Source of the DNA: Microbacterium hydrocarbonoxydans
GTDB taxonomy: Bacteria > Actinomycetota > Actinomycetes > Actinomycetales > Microbacteriaceae
Reading direction: 5' to 3'
DNA: 64,000 bases
Assembly (NCBI RefSeq): GCF_023715885.1
Contig: NZ_JAMBOY010000002.1
Coordinates: 774,704-838,703, forward strand
A program made the translations under genes and the position numbers. Shown one piece after another: positions 57,783 to 64,000 of this stretch; within the stretch, counting starts at the first letter, position 1, and every line of letters begins with the position of its first letter. The notes under the pieces were generated by a model. The model saw only the letters and a list, made by a program, of their open reading frames with translations. It was not told the DNA's origin and searched no databases.

Positions 57783-58757
57783 GTGGTGAACGCAGCGCCC
57801 GGGTCGGCCTGGGCCTCGCTCAGGTCGGCCGGCGGCATCGAGGAGGTCGTGGTCGCCGGGACCCCTGCGCACGACGACCCGATTCGCCTGACCGACGAGC
57901 ACCTGTTCGACCTCGCCTCGGTGACGAAGATCTTCACGACCGTCACGGCCCTGCGACTGGTCGACGAGGGATCGCTCGATCTCGACGCGCCGGTCGCGGC
58001 CGTGCTGCCGGTCGGGTCGGGACGCGACGCCGAGACGATCACGCTGCGCCGCCTGCTCACGCACACCTCGGGGCTCCCCGCCGAGGGGCGGCTCTGGCGC
58101 ACCGGCATGCGCGGCGAGCAGCTGCGCGAGGCGGTTCTCGGCGCGGCGCTGCTGAGTCGGCCAGGAGAGATCCACCGGTACTCGGACGTCGGGTTCATCG
58201 CGATCGGCGAGCTGCTGGAACGAGTCTCCGGCCGACGGCTCGACGAGCTCGTCGGCGAGACCGCCGCGCTGATCGGCGCCGAATCGCTGACCTGGACCCC
58301 TGAGGCCGAGCGCGCGGTGGCGACCGAGGTGCAGCCCGACCGCGGCCTCGTGCGCGGAGAGGTGCATGACGAGCTCGCGGCGGCGCTCGAACGTCCCGCC
58401 GGCCACGCCGGGCTCTTCGGGACCGTGCACGACGTAGCCGCACTGGCCCGCGTGGTGCGCGACGACGGCATGGGCGCGGGGGGCCGCGTCCTGTCTTCCG
58501 AATCCGCACGGCTGCTGAGAGAGCCCGCCGCGCCGGCCGACGGCTTCGAGCAGGCGGTGGGCCTGCGGGTCCGCGACGCGAGCTGGATGGGACGGGCGGA
58601 TGCCGTCGGCCACACCGGCTTCACCGGCACCGCCTTCGCGGTCTCGCCCCGCACCGGCGACTACGGAGTCCTCCTGCTCAACCGGGTGCACCCCACGCGG
58701 GAGAGCGCCGACGTGAGCGCCGTTCGTCGATCCTTCTTCGCGTTCCTGGCGGCCTGA
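57783..58757 (+). CDS. Serine hydrolase (beta-lactamase family, AmiE/YbbE-like)
   Basis: 324 residues, no signal peptide. The SxxK motif is ASVTK (in LFDLASVTKIFTT) and YSDVGF is the Tyr motif; HTGFTGT fills the third-motif position. In Bacillus subtilis the beta-lactamase-fold amidase AmiE (YbbE) is encoded with murQ, murR, murP, nagZ and namZ, so a role in removing peptides from MurNAc is plausible here. GTG at 57783; the ribosome site is weak. Last gene of the importer operon. Confidence 0.8.
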   Translation: MVNAAPGSAWASLRSAGGIEEVVVAGTPAHDDPIRLTDEHLFDLASVTKIFTTVTALRLVDEGSLDLDAPVAAVLPVGSGRDAETITLRRLLTHTSGLPAEGRLWRTGMRGEQLREAVLGAALLSRPGEIHRYSDVGFIAIGELLERVSGRRLDELVGETAALIGAESLTWTPEAERAVATEVQPDRGLVRGEVHDELAAALERPAGHAGLFGTVHDVAALARVVRDDGMGAGGRVLSSESARLLREPAAPADGFEQAVGLRVRDASWMGRADAVGHTGFTGTAFAVSPRTGDYGVLLLNRVHPTRESADVSAVRRSFFAFLAA

Positions 58758-58764
58758 GACACGA

Positions 58765-58799
58765 GAAGGGCGGGAACCGTCCTCCGGTTCCCGCCCTTC
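58765..58799. terminator. Terminator between the serine hydrolase and csbD genes
   Basis: Perfect 15-base arms GAAGGGCGGGAACCG/CGGTTCCCGCCCTTC with a TCCTC loop, between two convergent genes. Confidence 0.9.
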
Positions 58800-58815
58800 G
58801 CCGTTCGCGGAGCGC

Positions 58816-58989
58816 TCAGTTCTTGAAGGCGTCCTTGACGTTCTCGCCGGCCTTCTTGGCGTCGGCCTTGACCTGGTCGGCCTTACCCTCGGCCTCGAGC
58901 TTGTCGTTGTCGGTCAGCTTGCCGACGGTCTCCTTCGCCTTGCCGGCGATGTCCTGAGCGGCGTTCTTGATCTTGTCGTCGAGTCCCAT
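58816..58989 (-). CDS. CsbD-family stress protein
   Basis: 57 residues: MGLDDKIKNAAQDIAGKAKE, then a middle GKLTDNDKLEAEGKADQ and a Lys/Ala-rich end. This is the CsbD pattern, a small helical, very hydrophilic protein of general stress regulons. It lies directly downstream of the Asp23/AmaP operon and on the same strand, separated by a hairpin. Confidence 0.9.
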   Translation of the reverse strand: MGLDDKIKNAAQDIAGKAKETVGKLTDNDKLEAEGKADQVKADAKKAGENVKDAFKN

Positions 58990-59017
58990 GGTGCTTCCCT
59001 TCGTGGTGGTGGATCCT

Positions 59018-59042
59018 GACGGCGAGATGGTCTCTCGCCGTC
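59018..59042 (-). terminator. Terminator after the Asp23/AmaP operon
   Basis: 10-base perfect arms GACGGCGAGA/TCTCGCCGTC with a 5-base loop, between the stop at 59101 and the csbD start. No U-run, so partial read-through into csbD is possible. Confidence 0.6.
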
Positions 59043-59100
59043 TTATCGCCGGCCTGTGAGCATCCGACGATAAGTCTGTGAGTGTCTGTCGCCGCTTGCG

Positions 59101-59715
59101 TCAGGACAGGCGGCGCTGGTCGTGGGCGAGCCGAGCGCGGAGTCCGGTGTGGATCGACACGTACGTAGCTGTCTCGCGTCCGGTGAGGGTGGCGAGGTTG
59201 GTCAGCAGTCGGTCGAGGTGGTCGACGACCTCGCGCGGGTCGGTGTTCTGCCGTGGGGTGACCGCGACGTGCAGCACCGGCTCGCGATGGATGTCGTTCG
59301 CGGTGACGCTCGTCGACAGGATCTCGTCGCGGTTCGCGAGGGAGTTCTTGACGGCATCCGACACGAAGGACTCCGTGACCGTCACGCGCCCCAGCGGGTT
59401 CTGCGATCCCGAGGAGCGCAGCGCCGTCTTCGAACGGCGACCCGCCACGCTGGTGAGCGCCAGTATCAGCAGCACGATGACGACGACGACGGCGGCGACG
59501 GCTCCGATCGCGACCCAGGAGACGCTGCCCCCGGCGATGGTCGTCGCGGCGATCGCCTGATCCAGCCAGGACTCGGAGTTCTTGCCGGCCTCGCTCCAGA
59601 TCTCGCTCGCGGTGGGCCAACTCATGATCGTGATGCCCACGGCGCCGAGCGCCAGGAACAGAAGACCGATGATGAACAGCAGGATGCGGTTCAGGGCGCG
59701 ATTCGTGTTGTTCAC
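59101..59715 (-). CDS. AmaP-like membrane anchor protein
   Basis: 204 residues. Two membrane segments form an N-terminal hairpin (ILLFIIGLLFLALGAVGITIM and VAIGAVAAVVVVIVLLILALTS), followed by an Asp23-like domain (VTVTESFVSDAVKNSLA, LHVAVTPRQNTDPREVVDHLDRLL). This is the layout of AmaP, which anchors Asp23 at the membrane in staphylococci. Overlaps the previous gene by 4 bases. Confidence 0.72.
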   Translation of the reverse strand: MNNTNRALNRILLFIIGLLFLALGAVGITIMSWPTASEIWSEAGKNSESWLDQAIAATTIAGGSVSWVAIGAVAAVVVVIVLLILALTSVAGRRSKTALRSSGSQNPLGRVTVTESFVSDAVKNSLANRDEILSTSVTANDIHREPVLHVAVTPRQNTDPREVVDHLDRLLTNLATLTGRETATYVSIHTGLRARLAHDQRRLS

Positions 59716-60296
59716 AGCTCGTCATCCTCCTGGGTCGGGCGTTCGATGCGCACGCGGGTGCGGACGCTGCGGGTGAGACGGTAGGTCTCGATCTCGGCCT
59801 CGGCTGCCGCCTGCACGGCGGCCTTGTCGACGGGGATGCCGGCGCCCGGCCGCAGGGTGACGTCGACACTGCGGTGTCCGACGCCGACGGTGACGTCGTC
59901 GCGGGCGAGCCCGGTTTCCTCGGAGAGATGCTGGGCCAGGGCGCTCGCGATCACGCCGTTGTCGACGACCACGGCGCGGTCGCCCGCGTCGATGGTGTGG
60001 CGGGAGAGCCTGCCCGGGGTCACGGCCAGCCAGATGAAGATGAGCCCGATGATCGCGAGCGCGACGCTGCCTGCGATGACGAGGCCCGCGGGCTGGGCCG
60101 TCGGCAGCCCCACGAGCCACCCCGCCGCCGCGGCCGGACCGAGCAGGAGCGCCGGCTGGGCCAGGAGGCTCAGCACGATCTCGAGACCGATGTAGGCCAG
60201 GGCGAGGATGAGGAGGATGACCGCGACGAACATCGCGGCGGTGCGCGGTGAGTGGGTCTCGCGTCGCACGACGCGACGCAGTGCCGGGCTGGTCAT
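59712..60296 (-). CDS. DUF6286-type membrane protein of the Asp23 cluster
   Basis: 194 residues. Two membrane segments (FVAVILLILALAYIGLEIVLSLL and LVIAGSVALAIIGLIFIWLAV) are followed by a region with alternating strands (DDVTVGVGHRSVDVTLRPG) similar to Asp23-family folds. Overlaps its neighbours by 4 bases on both sides. Confidence 0.68.
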   Translation of the reverse strand: MTSPALRRVVRRETHSPRTAAMFVAVILLILALAYIGLEIVLSLLAQPALLLGPAAAAGWLVGLPTAQPAGLVIAGSVALAIIGLIFIWLAVTPGRLSRHTIDAGDRAVVVDNGVIASALAQHLSEETGLARDDVTVGVGHRSVDVTLRPGAGIPVDKAAVQAAAEAEIETYRLTRSVRTRVRIERPTQEDDEL

Positions 60297-60688
60297 CGCA
60301 CTCGTCTCCTTTCGGGGATGGTCGCTCCGGTGATGGTCAGCGCGATTCGGCTGACCTCACGGCCGAGGATGCCGGTGAGGCGCTGCTGCAGCTGTTCCTG
60401 CAGCTCCCTGGCGCGGTCGAGGACGGGGGTGGTTTGGGAGATCGCGACGGTGTCGTCGAGATCGGGGACGGGTAGCGGGCTGGAGATGCGGAGGGCGATC
60501 CCCGTGCCTCGCTCGATGACGTCGGCCTTCACGTCACTGCGGGAGACGCCGATCAGCGACGCGGAGGCCTGCTCCACGACGGTTCGATAGACGCGTTCCC
60601 GCACGATGACGCGGCCGGGAAGGGCTCCCCCGCCGGCGGCGGGCCCTGAGGGGCCGCCACCGGCGATGACGTTCTGGTCGACGCTCAT
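60293..60688 (-). CDS. Asp23/Gls24-family protein
   Basis: 131 residues. RVIVRERVYRTVVEQASASLIGVSRSDVKADV and the final ISRIALTITGATI-like end follow the Asp23/Gls24 pattern, without a membrane segment. ATG at 60688 shares one base with the stop of the small membrane gene. Second Asp23 copy in this operon. Confidence 0.75.
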   Translation of the reverse strand: MSVDQNVIAGGGPSGPAAGGGALPGRVIVRERVYRTVVEQASASLIGVSRSDVKADVIERGTGIALRISSPLPVPDLDDTVAISQTTPVLDRARELQEQLQQRLTGILGREVSRIALTITGATIPERRRVR

Positions 60689-60876
60689 CAGGAGGTTCGC
60701 CGCCCCGTGAAGACGTCGGCGAGGCTGCGGACGTCGAGCTTGCCGGAGACGATGCGCCCCACGAGCGCGCCGATGCCGGCGAGGACGGCCACGAGGAGGA
60801 ATCCCCAGAAGCCGAACGCCAGAGCGGCGAGCGCGAGGAGGGCACCGATCAGGGCGCCGGTGGACGTGGGGCTCAT
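60688..60876 (-). CDS. Small DUF2273-like membrane protein
   Basis: 62 residues with one glycine/alanine-rich hydrophobic hairpin (GALIGALLALAALAFGFWGFLLVAVLAGIGALVGRIVSG). DUF2273 proteins regularly accompany Asp23 genes. Overlaps the previous gene by 4 bases. Confidence 0.8.
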   Translation of the reverse strand: MSPTSTGALIGALLALAALAFGFWGFLLVAVLAGIGALVGRIVSGKLDVRSLADVFTGRRTS

Positions 60877-61391
60877 GAGACGCGCGACTCCTCGTTCTCG
60901 GTGCTGTCGTCGCCCGGCACGTGCACGTCGTTGACCTCGACGTTGACCTCGACGACCTCGAGACCGACGAGGCGCGTGATCGCACCCGCGACGGCGGCGC
61001 GGACGTTGTTCGCGACCTCCTGGATGGGGGCGGGGTACTCGACGACGATGGTGATGTCGGCGGCGGCCTGGGTCTCCCCGACCTCGACCTTCACACCCTG
61101 CGCGAGGTCGGTCGCGTTGATGACGTCGCGGATGGCGCCGAACGCGCGGGCTCCGCCGCCACCGAGCGCGTACACGCCCGGGATCTCACGCGCCGCGATA
61201 CCGGCGACCTTCGCGACGACGCCGTCGGCGATCGTCGTGCTGCCTGCGGCGTTCACGTCGGCGGGGACTCGCGACGTCGAGAACGACGACGAGCGGTCGA
61301 CGCGCGGCGCGGGCGTGGCCGCGGCGGTGGTGTCAGCCAGCTCCTTCTCGGCGGGGCTGGTGGAAGTGTTCTTCTGGTCCTGCGTTGCCAT
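60873..61391 (-). CDS. Asp23/Gls24-family envelope stress protein
   Basis: 172 residues. After a polar 45-residue leader comes the Asp23 core: TTIADGVVAKVAGIAAREIPGVYALGGG, VKVEVGETQAAADITIVVEY, PIQEVANNVRAAVAGAITRLVGLEVVEVNVEVNDVHV. It is the first gene of a five-gene operon and lies about 70 bases behind an ECF-type promoter shared with the sigma factor operon. Confidence 0.92.
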   Translation of the reverse strand: MATQDQKNTSTSPAEKELADTTAAATPAPRVDRSSSFSTSRVPADVNAAGSTTIADGVVAKVAGIAAREIPGVYALGGGGARAFGAIRDVINATDLAQGVKVEVGETQAAADITIVVEYPAPIQEVANNVRAAVAGAITRLVGLEVVEVNVEVNDVHVPGDDSTENEESRVS

Positions 61392-61465
61392 GACGAGTCC
61401 TATCTGTATCGACGGCCGGCCGATCCCTGAGGGGTGTCGCCGGGAGCGTGTGTGTCGCTCATAGA

Positions 61466-61497
61466 TAGGACGCACGAGGTGCGCGATTCGTCACAAA
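61466..61497 (-). promoter_or_regulatory. ECF-type promoter of the Asp23 operon
   Basis: TTTGTGACG (61489-61497) and GCGTCCTA (61466-61473) on the minus strand, 15 bases apart, the same arrangement as at 31028-31059. Similarity continues a little downstream (ATG..GCGACAC in both). Confidence 0.75.
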
Positions 61498-61544
61498 GAA
61501 GTTCGAGAAGGGGCGAAGAAGTTTCGGGAGGAGGGAAGAGAGCG

Positions 61545-61580
61545 CTGACGGGGTGCGGGGATCGCCGCGCACCCCGTCAG
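61545..61580 (-). terminator. Terminator after the glycosylhydrolase gene
   Basis: 13-base perfect arms CTGACGGGGTGCG/CGCACCCCGTCAG with a 10-base loop, 5 bases after the stop at 61585. It insulates the Asp23 promoter from upstream reading. Confidence 0.85.
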
Positions 61581-61584
61581 GACA

Positions 61585-63684
61585 TCACTCTCGGGATGCC
61601 GCGGCGCTTCGCCGGCGGGACCTCGTCATGAGCACGGTCCCGCCCGCCACGAGGAGGGCCAGCGCCGTGAGGATCGTCGCGACGGGGAACTCGGTGCCGG
61701 TGGAGGCGAGCGAACCCGGCTGTGCGGAGCCGGCGGCTCCCGGCGCTGCGGCGCCGCCGCTGCCGGTACCACCGGAAGGCGTGCCGGGATCGGATGGGTC
61801 GACCGGGTCGACAGGATCCACCGGGTCGACCGGCCCCGCGGCGACCGCGGCGGGCGCGCTCTCCACCGCTGCGGCGTCGAGCGCGGTGACGACCCAGGTC
61901 TCTTCGGCCGCACGAGCCGTGGAGCCGAGTGCCGCGAGCTCGGACGCCGGGACCGTGTAGCCCGCTTCGGCCGCGCCCCCTGCCCAGATCGTGTCGACGA
62001 GTGTGCCGCTTCCCGCCACGATCTCCTCGGGCGTGCCCGTACCTCGGTAGATCGCATACTGGCGCGCTTCTGCGGCATCGCCGGCTCGCCACGTCAACCG
62101 GTCGTCGGTCAGGGCGAGGTCGGTCGGGGCGGAGACCATCCCATCCGACAGCCACGGCTTGGCGGGAACCAGCGTGGGGTGCGCGAACGCCTCGCTGCGG
62201 AGCAGGTCGATCGCGGTGTTCTTCGCCTGGTGCTTCGGCTGCTGGTCGGGGGGCAGCGCCGCGATGTCACTCGGCTTCATGTCGTTGTAGCTGAAGAGCA
62301 CGCTGCCGTCGATGCCGTCGAGCTTCTGGTTGAAGCGGACCTGGTTCGGCACCTCCTCGGGGTTCATCCATGCGGCTTCCCACCCGCCGTTGTTCACGTG
62401 CTTGTAGAGGGCGTGACCGACGTAGACCTGCGTGCGGCTGCCCTCTGCGACGTCGCTCCACCATCGAGCGAGCTCGCCGTACGGGGCGGCAGCCTGGTCG
62501 AAGCTCCAGTAGATCTGGGGCGTCACGTAGTCGATCAACTCGTCCTGCACCCAGGCGCGGGTATCGGCGAACACCGCATTGCTGTAGGTCTGCGACGACG
62601 CGGTCGGCGTGTTCGATCCGGCCGGATTCAGCGCCCTGTGCTCCCAGATGCCGAACGGGCTGATCCCGAGCTGCACCGCTGTGCCGGCATCCGCGTTGTG
62701 GGCATCGATCACATCACCGACCTGGGTGACGAGATCGGTGATGTTGTCGCGTCGCCACGCCTCGATGCCCTCCGGGCTGTCGGCGTACCCTGCCGTCAGC
62801 CCGAACTCCTCGAACGTCGCGCGGTCCTCGCCCGCCGTCCCGAAGAACACGTTCACGCCGTCGACCGTGATCCGGTACGGGTAGAAGTAGTCGTCGAAGT
62901 GGATCGCGTCGACGTCGTAATTCTCGACGATCTCGGCGACCGAGTCGGCGACATACGCCGGGACCTCGGGCTGGCCAGGGTCGAGGAACAGCTTCTCTTC
63001 GAACGACAGCACCCAGTCGGGATGCTGGACGGCGAAGTTGTCGTCGGCGAGGATGCCGGCTTCGTTGAGCGCGGCGATGTACTCGGGGATGGTGAGAGCC
63101 TTGACCTCGTCGGCGGTGAGGCCGAGTGCTGCGAGAGTGGCGGGCGCGGTCATCTTCGTGTTCGTCACCCGGTACGGGTTGAGCCAGGCGTGGAACTCCA
63201 TGCCGCGCGCGTGGGTCGCGTCGACCAAGCGCTGCAGTGGGTCGTAGCCCGGGTCGGCACCCTGAGTGCCGGTGAGGAACTCCGACCACGGGTTGAGGGT
63301 CGACGGGTAGTACGCGTCGAGCAGCGGCCTGACCTGGAAGATCACGGCGTTCATGTTCCAGGCGGCGAAGTCGTCGAGCACCGTCGCGTATTTCGCATCG
63401 AAGTCAGCGACGTCGGTCGGCTTGCCGAAGTTGAGGTTGCCGATCGTGCCGACCCACGCGCTCGAGAAACGGCGGTTCTCGGGCTCGAGGCTCGTCGGGA
63501 TCGTGACCTGCTCCTCTGAACCGGGGTACGTCTCCACGGGCGTCGCGCTGTATCCGTACGTGCCGTCGGCGTTCTTCACGTACGCGGTCAGGGCCTCCTC
63601 GTCGACGGCTGCTCCCGCGGCGGCGGCGGGCGCGGTCAGCGCGAGCACTGCCGCTGCAGCGATCGCGATGGGTCTTCTCTTCAT
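61585..63684 (-). CDS. Secreted family 10 glycosylhydrolase (DUF187/GHL10) with sortase-type anchor
   Basis: 699 residues. Signal peptide KRRPIAIAAAAVLALTAPAAAAG, then a GHL10 barrel (AVIFQVRPLLDAYYPS, MEFHAWLNPYRV, VDAIHFDDYFYPY, YVTPQIYWSFD) and a fibronectin-like domain. The C-terminal end is a Pro/Gly-rich stretch, LASTG, a hydrophobic helix and RSRRR, fitting the LAXTG class E sortase signal. Likely a wall-attached glycosidase. ATG at 63684 with AGGAGGA upstream. Confidence 0.9.
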   Translation of the reverse strand: MKRRPIAIAAAAVLALTAPAAAAGAAVDEEALTAYVKNADGTYGYSATPVETYPGSEEQVTIPTSLEPENRRFSSAWVGTIGNLNFGKPTDVADFDAKYATVLDDFAAWNMNAVIFQVRPLLDAYYPSTLNPWSEFLTGTQGADPGYDPLQRLVDATHARGMEFHAWLNPYRVTNTKMTAPATLAALGLTADEVKALTIPEYIAALNEAGILADDNFAVQHPDWVLSFEEKLFLDPGQPEVPAYVADSVAEIVENYDVDAIHFDDYFYPYRITVDGVNVFFGTAGEDRATFEEFGLTAGYADSPEGIEAWRRDNITDLVTQVGDVIDAHNADAGTAVQLGISPFGIWEHRALNPAGSNTPTASSQTYSNAVFADTRAWVQDELIDYVTPQIYWSFDQAAAPYGELARWWSDVAEGSRTQVYVGHALYKHVNNGGWEAAWMNPEEVPNQVRFNQKLDGIDGSVLFSYNDMKPSDIAALPPDQQPKHQAKNTAIDLLRSEAFAHPTLVPAKPWLSDGMVSAPTDLALTDDRLTWRAGDAAEARQYAIYRGTGTPEEIVAGSGTLVDTIWAGGAAEAGYTVPASELAALGSTARAAEETWVVTALDAAAVESAPAAVAAGPVDPVDPVDPVDPSDPGTPSGGTGSGGAAAPGAAGSAQPGSLASTGTEFPVATILTALALLVAGGTVLMTRSRRRSAAASRE

Positions 63685-63704
63685 CGAGTCCTCCTCGGCC
63701 GTCC

Positions 63705-63719
63705 TGGAAATGCTTTCCA
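63705..63719. promoter_or_regulatory. Candidate operator before the glycosylhydrolase gene
   Basis: TGGAAA-TGC-TTTCCA, a perfect 15-base inverted repeat 20 bases upstream of the start codon. The shape fits a LacI- or ROK-type sugar regulator site. Confidence 0.5.
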
Positions 63720-63812
63720 CAGTTGCGACCTGTTGTGAAAGTTACTATCACTCTGACACACGCCGGTGAGGATGACCAGGGGCAAGTGGAGTCGGGGAGG
63801 GTGGACAAGCAA

Positions 63813-63846
63813 AAGACCCCGACCGGATGTCTCCGGTCGGGGTCTT
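63813..63846 (-). terminator. Orphan terminator upstream of the glycosylhydrolase gene
   Basis: Perfect 15-base arms AAGACCCCGACCGGA/TCCGGTCGGGGTCTT around TGTC. On the minus strand it is followed by TTTT, so it ends a transcript arriving from the right, where now only the start of a mobile element is seen. Confidence 0.75.
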
Positions 63847-63872
63847 GGAATCCTGCGTTTCGGTGGCGAGTG

Positions 63873-64000
63873 AGGTGTCTGGGTTCAGGACATAGGCGAC
63901 ACGTGATCGGCGACACGTGAGTCGCGTCATAGGCGACAGTGGGGCATGTCGTCGAAGCATCGGGTCGTGGTGTTGAAGATCATCGCTGGAGAACTCTCGA
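63873..64000 (+). mobile_element. Left end of a probable IS481-type insertion sequence (cut by window edge)
   Basis: From about 63873 (TGTCTGGGTTCAGGACATAG) the DNA contains a repeated ATAGGCGACA (at 63890-63899 and 63930-63939) before a transposase-like start. The exact boundary is a guess, because the right end is outside the window. Confidence 0.45.
63946..64000 (+). CDS. N-terminus of a probable IS481-family transposase (truncated by window end)
   Basis: Eighteen codons are visible, MSSKHRVVVLKIIAGELS, matching the way IS481-type transposases begin before their first helix-turn-helix. Too short for a firm call. Confidence 0.45.
   Translation, partial: MSSKHRVVVLKIIAGELS

Overview
The window is high-GC DNA with dense, overlapping genes, many GTG starts and actinobacterial gene orders (acpS-alr-tsaE-tsaB-rimI-tsaD, rplM-rpsI-glmM, CIRCE-controlled groES). 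It looks like a chromosome segment of Microbacteriaceae, probably Microbacterium or a close relative. The assignment is inferred from gene content, not from a search.

Layout. 1-5.3 kb: a branched-chain amino acid ABC importer (livH, cut by the left edge, then livM, livG, livF) facing its lipoprotein binding protein. 5.4-8.1 kb: rarD, groES with two CIRCE operators, and a THUMP-like methyltransferase. 8.1-14.0 kb: one long minus-strand operon running acpS, alr, tsaE, tsaB, rimI, tsaD and two membrane proteins, joined by 4-base overlaps. 14.2-21.4 kb: a DUF559-type endonuclease-like gene, glmS, coaA, ppx, glmM, rpsI, rplM. 21.6-27.8 kb: metabolic and membrane genes including truA and an amino acid permease. 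27.9-36.3 kb: regulator-plus-enzyme pairs (HxlR/NmrA, TetR/MFS, MarR/SDR), an ECF sigma factor operon with Asp23-like genes, and dinB. 36.4-38.5 kb: a secreted nuclease-like protein with a sortase-type tail.

38.7-44.0 kb is an accessory island between a tRNA-Met gene and a terminator that points the right way to have once served it. It carries helix-turn-helix remnants at both ends, an unrecognised gene convergent with a DUF488 gene, and a DUF262-HEPN pair that resembles a toxin or phage-defence module. 44.3-50.2 kb returns to core genes (M23 peptidase, inositol monophosphatase, enoyl-CoA hydratase, FBP protein). 50.3-52.3 kb holds a gluconate module. 52.3-58.8 kb is a probable muropeptide-salvage cluster (NamZ, MurR, ABC sugar importer, serine hydrolase). 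58.8-61.4 kb is an Asp23/AmaP/CsbD envelope-stress cluster. The window ends with a secreted family 10 glycosylhydrolase and the start of what looks like an IS481-type element.

The most informative link found is a shared promoter. The same -35/-10 pair, TTTGTGACG-N15-GCGTCYTA, lies upstream of the ECF sigma factor operon (31028-31059) and of the distant Asp23 operon (61466-61497). The two loci, 30 kb apart, probably form one sigma-controlled envelope regulon.
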